Source: Hyphobacterium sp. CCMP332
Lineage (GTDB): Bacteria > Bacteroidota > Bacteroidia > Cytophagales > CCMP332
Assembly (NCBI GenBank): GCA_014323545.1
Contig: CP058647.1
Coordinates: forward strand, 1,962,001-2,026,000
Direction: 5' to 3'
Length of the DNA stretch: 64,000 nucleotides
Shown here one piece after another: positions 59,581 to 64,000 of the stretch. Position numbers and translations under genes: made by a program. How positions within the stretch are numbered: position 1 is the first letter of the stretch; the number at the start of each line of letters is the position of its first letter. The notes below the pieces were generated by a model that was not told the origin of the DNA, searched no databases, and was given only the letters and a program-made list of their open reading frames with translations.

Positions 59581-60264
59581 TTAAGCTTCTTCCCATTTGA
59601 ATCCGATGGAATGATAATTTATAATTCTATTTGAAGATTTGTTTAGGTACTTTCTGAGTTTACTGATAAATACATCAAGGCTTCTTCCTTTGAAATAATC
59701 ATCATCACCCCATATATTTAGTAAAATTTCCTCTCTTTTTACAATTCGATCTTTATTTGAAATCAATATTTTAAATAGATCTTTTTCTTTTTCAGTCAAT
59801 TTGATTTCATCCTTGGTAATTTTTAAAAGATTCTTTCTAAAATCTATGATTAAATTTTTGTGAGAGTACTGAGAAGGTTCTATCGCATCATGTGAATTTG
59901 CAGTTCTTTTGAGAAAAACATTTATGCGATACATTAACTCTTCCATGCTAAACGGTTTCGTTATATAATCATCAGCACCGCTTTTAAAAGCATTTAATTT
60001 ATCCTCCAGCAAATCTCTGGCCGTCAGGAATAATATGGGAGTTATTTGATCTTTTAACCTAAATTTTCGGGCTAAAGAAAAACCATCGCTTTTGGGAAGC
60101 ATAACATCCAATAAGCATATATCAGGGGTATTTTTAATAAACGAATTTTTACCGCTTTCTCCGTCTTTAAACCATTCTACAATGAATCCATGTTGCTGCA
60201 ATTGGTCTTGAATTAGAAAGCCAAGATTCTGATCATCCTCAATCAATAAGATTCGTTTTTTCAT
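59581..60264 (-). CDS. response regulator, OmpR type
   Basis: A 227-residue regulator. The receiver domain (residues 1-120) has LIEDD, the phospho-acceptor Asp in CLLDVMLPKSDG, the conserved Thr (LTARD) and Lys (ITKPF). A winged-helix DNA-binding domain (about 130-225) follows with GDDDYFKGRSLDVFISKLRKYL. It is coupled to the histidine kinase gene (4-base overlap). The EPS operon downstream on the same strand is a possible target. Confidence 0.95.
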   Translation of the reverse strand: MKKRILLIEDDQNLGFLIQDQLQQHGFIVEWFKDGESGKNSFIKNTPDICLLDVMLPKSDGFSLARKFRLKDQITPILFLTARDLLEDKLNAFKSGADDYITKPFSMEELMYRINVFLKRTANSHDAIEPSQYSHKNLIIDFRKNLLKITKDEIKLTEKEKDLFKILISNKDRIVKREEILLNIWGDDDYFKGRSLDVFISKLRKYLNKSSNRIINYHSIGFKWEEA

Positions 60265-61514
60265 TCCAGAGGTAGAATTATTTCAAAATATCCCGAGTTT
60301 TCATTGCTAACCCAACGAATTTTACCTTTATGCGCAAGTATCACATTTTTTACATAATGCAGTCCAAGGCCATAACCTTTTTTGTCATGCAAATCACCCT
60401 GGCTGATTCTAAAAAATGGACTAAAAATACGTTTCTTGAATTTGGCAGGAATTCCCTGGCCATTATCTTTCCAAGTTATTATCAATTGCTTTTTAATAGT
60501 ACGAATCCCAATTTCGAGGTGGGGAAATACCGGACCGTATTTGATTACATTATCCAATAAATTATGAATGACATGCTCCATATGGAGTTTATCCAGATTA
60601 ACATGTGTGCCTGATGCCAATGAATTTAAGTCAAAGTCAATTTTTTTATTGCTGCTTAAATTGAATCGATCCAGAATAGTTACCAAAAACAATTTAAAAT
60701 CAACCTTTTCTTTTTCAAGGCTAAGTCCGTCCTTCTCACCACGTGCCTGTTCTAAAACATTTTCAATCTGACGTTTTAGTTTATCGGCTTCATGTGAAAT
60801 AATCTCCAGGTATTTTTGCGTTTCTGCATCGATAGTCTTTTTATTCATTACTGCTTCTGAGCTAAGTTTAATACTTGAAAGAGGTGTTTTAAGCTCATGT
60901 GTCATATTATTTACGAAATCTCTTTTTATTTCAGAAAGCCTTTTCTGACGAAAAACAATGTAGAGAGAAATTGAAAAAAATATAATAATCAGGAGAAGTA
61001 TAAGAGAAAGCAAAATCCATCCTTTCAAACCTCCTACTAGTGTTTTTTCTACACTTGGAAAGAAAACACCAAAATAGTATTGATCTTTATCCCATTTAGG
61101 AAAAACTAATTTTTCTACAGGAGAATCCTGGTTTTGTGTTTCGCTGCCATAAAGCAGGTGATCGTTTTCACAATCGTAAATAGTATATATATAAGGGCTA
61201 TTGATATATCGCGATTGAAATTTTCTTTCCAGGAGATCATCGAGAAGTTGCAAATCAATTTGGTCATTGATCATTACCACAAAATAATTTTCAGATAGTT
61301 GTTCTACGGGAAAATTATCCTGAACCTTATTTCCATTGTAAACATAAATTTCAGCAGCTACCTCACTCAAGGCTTGAAACACGTTTAATTCAAATTCCTT
61401 CTTTTTAACATTAAAGGCCTGATGAAACCAGAAGAATTGCAAGAGTGCAATTGAAAGGATAGAAACTATACCGATTATAACTAAAAAACGAAAATGCCTG
61501 CTTTTCACAGGCAT
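60261..61514 (-). CDS. sensor histidine kinase
   Basis: A 417-residue membrane kinase. Two membrane segments at about residues 12-30 and 165-190 frame a periplasmic sensor region. The H-box is MTHELKTPLSSI, the N-box HNLLDNVIKYGP, G1 WKDNGQGIP and G2 KKGYGLGLHYVK. It pairs with the OmpR-type regulator directly downstream. The signal is unknown. Confidence 0.95.
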   Translation of the reverse strand: MPVKSRHFRFLVIIGIVSILSIALLQFFWFHQAFNVKKKEFELNVFQALSEVAAEIYVYNGNKVQDNFPVEQLSENYFVVMINDQIDLQLLDDLLERKFQSRYINSPYIYTIYDCENDHLLYGSETQNQDSPVEKLVFPKWDKDQYYFGVFFPSVEKTLVGGLKGWILLSLILLLIIIFFSISLYIVFRQKRLSEIKRDFVNNMTHELKTPLSSIKLSSEAVMNKKTIDAETQKYLEIISHEADKLKRQIENVLEQARGEKDGLSLEKEKVDFKLFLVTILDRFNLSSNKKIDFDLNSLASGTHVNLDKLHMEHVIHNLLDNVIKYGPVFPHLEIGIRTIKKQLIITWKDNGQGIPAKFKKRIFSPFFRISQGDLHDKKGYGLGLHYVKNVILAHKGKIRWVSNENSGYFEIILPLE

Positions 61515-61581
61515 AAATTAGATTTATTATTGACACAAAGCCAATATTTTAACAGTTCATTAACAAAATTTCATGTACAAT

Positions 61582-61878
61582 TCAATATTGATTCTTTGCG
61601 AAAAGCTCGGTTTCAAACCAGTCTTCTAAACATTTCTTTTGTGTCTGTAAATTAAGGTCTCCCGAACAACAATTTTCGTGTGAAGTAAAAGTTTCTACAC
61701 TTTTTAAATCGGCACATTTAAGAATTTCCACTGTGGAATATTCATCTCCTGTAATGGCGTAAATAGTATTATAAGGATTGCTTGTTTTATCAATCTGGAC
61801 AGTAAATTCATTTAAAGACCAGTAGATTAATCCAACTGCAAACAATCCGGCACTTAATATGGCTTTAAATTTTAACAT
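61582..61878 (-). CDS. small exported protein of unknown function
   Basis: A 98-residue protein with an N-terminal hydrophobic segment (FKAILSAGLFAVGLIYWSL) that is either a signal or an anchor. The mature part has four Cys including a CC pair (ILKCADL, HENCCSGDL, KKCLEDWF), suggesting disulfides outside the cytoplasm. No family was recognised. It is divergent from the DUF1573 gene and 67 bases upstream of the kinase gene, so it might be part of the same unit. Confidence 0.65.
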   Translation of the reverse strand: MLKFKAILSAGLFAVGLIYWSLNEFTVQIDKTSNPYNTIYAITGDEYSTVEILKCADLKSVETFTSHENCCSGDLNLQTQKKCLEDWFETELFAKNQY

Positions 61879-62023
61879 GATTTCTAATTTTTAATTAAAC
61901 TACCTTATTCCTGGTTTATTTAACATTTCATTAACAAGTATTAAGAACTTCTTAACACTATGTTATACGGGAAAAGCTGTGATTTGGATACATAAATTTT
62001 TTTTTAACCAAATTTTGTTAATT

Positions 62024-62428
62024 ATGAAATACTCATTAATCATTCTAATCTCAGTTTTTGCCTTTGGTTTTAATACCAATGCACAGGTCGAGTCTTTTAT
62101 CATGGAATCGGAATATTCAAATTCATCCTATGCTAAAATGGCGATGATGGAAGAAGAACATGATTTCGGGAAAATTGAAAAAGGAATTCCTGTTTCACAC
62201 ACCTTTAAATTTGAAAATAAAGGAGATGCCCCCCTGATTATCAGCAATGTGAAAACAAGTTGTGGATGCACGGCTTCAGAATATTCAAAAGAAGAAATAT
62301 TACCAGGTGAAATGGGTTATTTAAAAGCCACTTATAATGCTTCCAAAATTGGACATTTCAACAAAAGCCTTACTGTTTCTTCCAATGGTGGCGATGTCGC
62401 GCTAAACATAAAAGGAGAGGTTTATTAA
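62024..62428 (+). CDS. DUF1573 family exported protein
   Basis: A 134-residue protein with signal peptide LIILISVFAFGFNTNAQ. It has the DUF1573 immunoglobulin-like fold: EEHDFGKIEKGIPVSHTFKF, NKGDAPLIISNVKTSCGCT, LPGEMGYLKATYN and a C-terminal NGGDVALNIKGEV. The function is unknown. The start at 62024 fits the signal peptide better than the in-frame ATG at 61979. A weak terminator-like stem separates it from polA. Confidence 0.9.
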   Translation: MKYSLIILISVFAFGFNTNAQVESFIMESEYSNSSYAKMAMMEEEHDFGKIEKGIPVSHTFKFENKGDAPLIISNVKTSCGCTASEYSKEEILPGEMGYLKATYNASKIGHFNKSLTVSSNGGDVALNIKGEVY

Positions 62429-62443
62429 AATTCCAATTAATCA

Positions 62444-62470
62444 ATACCCGGAACTGACAACTCCGGGTAT
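62444..62470. terminator. stem-loop between convergent DUF1573 and polA genes
   Basis: ATACCCGGA (62444-62452) and TCCGGGTAT (62462-62470) form a perfect 9-base stem with a 9-base loop between two convergent stop codons. It lacks a T-run on both sides. It could act as a bidirectional terminator of modest strength. Confidence 0.5.
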
Positions 62471-62471
62471 A

Positions 62472-64000
62472 TTAATGTGCTTCCAACCAATTGAGGCCGG
62501 TACCCATACCAATTTCCATTGCCACTTTCATAGGAATGGCATTTTTCATTATATCCTCTACCTTGTTCTTTAAGCTGTCTAATTCATTTTTGTAAACATC
62601 AAAAACCAATTCATCATGAACCTGAAGAATCATTTTTGATTTCATTTTCTCTGATTTCATCCAGTCATGGATTTTTATCATTGCGACTTTAATCATATCT
62701 GCAGCAGATCCTTGTATGGGTGCATTGATAGCATTTCTTTCAGCAAAACCTCTTTGAGTCTGGTTTCTGGAATTAATATCTCTTAAATAGCGTCTCCTGC
62801 CTAAAATCGTCTCCACGTATTCATTTTCCCTGGCGCTGTTAATGATATCGTCCATGTATTTTTTAACGTTGGGAAATTCATTAAAATAAGCTTCTATAAG
62901 TGCTGCTGCTTCTTTTCTTGGGATATTTAATCTTTGGGAAAGACCAAATGCAGAAATTCCATATATGATCCCGAAATTGGCAACTTTGGCCTTTCTTCTC
63001 ATATCGGAATCAACTTTATTCAATTCGACTTTAAATATTTTACTTGCAGTGGTGGAGTGAATATCAATGCCATTTTCAAAAGCATCGAGCATACTTTTAT
63101 CTTCGGCAAAAGCGGCCATTATCCTCAATTCAATCTGAGAATAATCTGCAGATAATAAAATGTGTTCATTATCTCCGGGAATAAATGCCTTTCTTATTTC
63201 CCTCCCTTTTTCAGTCCTGATAGGAATATTCTGTAGATTGGGGTTTGTTGAACTCAATCGTCCGGTAGCAGCAACTGCCTGATTGTAAGAGGTATGAATT
63301 CTACCATCTTTTTGACTAATTAATTCGGGAAGGGCGTCAACATAAGTTGATTTTAGCTTTTGATATTCCCGAAAATCAAGTATTAAGGAAGCAATTTCGT
63401 GATTATTTGCAAGTTGAGATAGTATTTCTTCACCTGTTGCATATTGACCCGTCTTTGTCTTTTTGGGTTTTTCAACAAGTTTCATTTTATCAAATAAAAT
63501 TTCACCAAGTTGCTTTGGTGAAGCTATATTAAATTCTGCTCCTGCAATTTTAAAAATCTTATCCTGCGTTATCTGAGCTGCCTTACCCAGTTCATCAGAA
63601 ATTTCTTTTAATGTTCCACGGTCCACTTTAACTCCCGATACTTCCATATCGGATAAAACCTTTACCAATGGGGTTTCTACCTCATTAAATAATTTTTCCT
63701 GATTATGTGACTTGAGCTCTCGTTCCAGTTTGTATTTGAGTTGGAGAGTGATATCAGCATCTTCCCCGGCGTATTCTGCAACCTCTTTAGGGTCAGCATC
63801 ACGCATATTGCCTTGATTTTTTCCCTTTTTACCGATCAATGTTTCAATGGAGACCGGTGTATAATTCAGATAGTTCTCGGACAGGGCATCCATATTGTGT
63901 CTGGAATCCGGTTCAATTAAATAATGCGCAAGCATAGTATCAAATAATGCCCCTTTAACCTCAATTCCGTAGGTCAATAAAATTGTAATATCATACTTTA
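62472..64000 (-). CDS. polA: DNA polymerase I, 5' part beyond window
   Basis: Only the C-terminal ~509 residues are present; the 5' nuclease domain and the beginning of the exonuclease-like domain lie past 64000. The polymerase motifs are intact: motif A (LSADYSQIELRIMA), motif B (RRKAKVANFGIIYG) and motif C (MILQVHDELVFDV). The 3'-5' exonuclease-like region has YAGEDADITLQL. The reading frame is open to the window edge, so the apparent start (TTG, 63977) is not real. Confidence 0.97.
   Translation of the reverse strand, partial: KYDITILLTYGIEVKGALFDTMLAHYLIEPDSRHNMDALSENYLNYTPVSIETLIGKKGKNQGNMRDADPKEVAEYAGEDADITLQLKYKLERELKSHNQEKLFNEVETPLVKVLSDMEVSGVKVDRGTLKEISDELGKAAQITQDKIFKIAGAEFNIASPKQLGEILFDKMKLVEKPKKTKTGQYATGEEILSQLANNHEIASLILDFREYQKLKSTYVDALPELISQKDGRIHTSYNQAVAATGRLSSTNPNLQNIPIRTEKGREIRKAFIPGDNEHILLSADYSQIELRIMAAFAEDKSMLDAFENGIDIHSTTASKIFKVELNKVDSDMRRKAKVANFGIIYGISAFGLSQRLNIPRKEAAALIEAYFNEFPNVKKYMDDIINSARENEYVETILGRRRYLRDINSRNQTQRGFAERNAINAPIQGSAADMIKVAMIKIHDWMKSEKMKSKMILQVHDELVFDVYKNELDSLKNKVEDIMKNAIPMKVAMEIGMGTGLNWLEAH

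Overview
The window looks like a chromosomal segment from a member of the Bacteroidota, probably a marine or soil Cytophagales-like bacterium. The evidence is AT-rich DNA with many short intergenic gaps, two proteins with type IX secretion sorting tails, a DUF4270 lipoprotein, and several promoters of the phylum-specific form TTTG-N18..23-TAnnTTTG. A Bacteroidota-style set of parvulin foldases and a GGGP-synthase homologue point the same way. No plasmid, prophage, CRISPR array, insertion sequence or integrase gene is visible. The species cannot be named from the sequence. Both ends cut genes: gltX at the left and polA at the right, both on the minus strand.

Layout, left part (1-31.2 kb): gltX (partial), a small membrane protein, ridA, an acyl-CoA dehydrogenase-like fragment gene, glmS, a DUF4270 lipoprotein and a GT5-only glycogen-synthase relative. 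Divergent from these is a plus-strand run: panC, panD, a flippase-like membrane protein, a heptose nucleotidyltransferase, a YugP-type protease, an acyl-CoA dehydrogenase and an AraC regulator. Next come a GGGP-synthase gene with two small membrane genes, a Na/Pi cotransporter, and a tightly packed cytochrome c maturation operon (ccmB, C, D, E, F plus a DUF2520 protein). pheS, hbd and a Rieske-like lipoprotein follow on the plus strand. They converge on moxR and a three-gene periplasmic foldase cluster, behind which lies guaB.

Middle part (31.2-44.5 kb): a DUF547 protein, a beta-barrel-like protein with a problematic 5' end, a large AsmA protein, and tRNA-Val(TAC). The tRNA is followed by about 400 bp of nested hairpin repeats that end in a second copy of the tRNA 3' terminus. 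A Nudix/winged-helix regulator sits divergent to a class III nucleotide cyclase gene, with three similar 21-bp inverted repeats around it. Two large type IX-secreted proteins follow, one a zinc metalloprotease with a beta-helix region.

Right part (44.5-64 kb, nearly all minus strand): small membrane genes, then an overlapping gene chain read from high to low coordinates (TPR protein, ComA-like synthase, PopT/DUF368 transporter, aroE, uvrB, MsbA-like ABC transporter). Beyond this is an exopolysaccharide operon (glycosyltransferase, rfbC, Wza-like export protein, Wzc-like tyrosine kinase, PHP tyrosine phosphatase, SDR). A two-component system, two exported small proteins and polA complete the window.

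Most of the window is ordinary housekeeping DNA. The parts that deserve a second look are the tRNA-Val repeat element (35.5-36.1 kb) and the Nudix/cyclase locus with its three putative operators (36.8-37.9 kb). Several proteins also lack or vary hallmark residues: a CcmE with CxxxY, a Rieske-like lipoprotein without ligands, and a GT5-only synthase.
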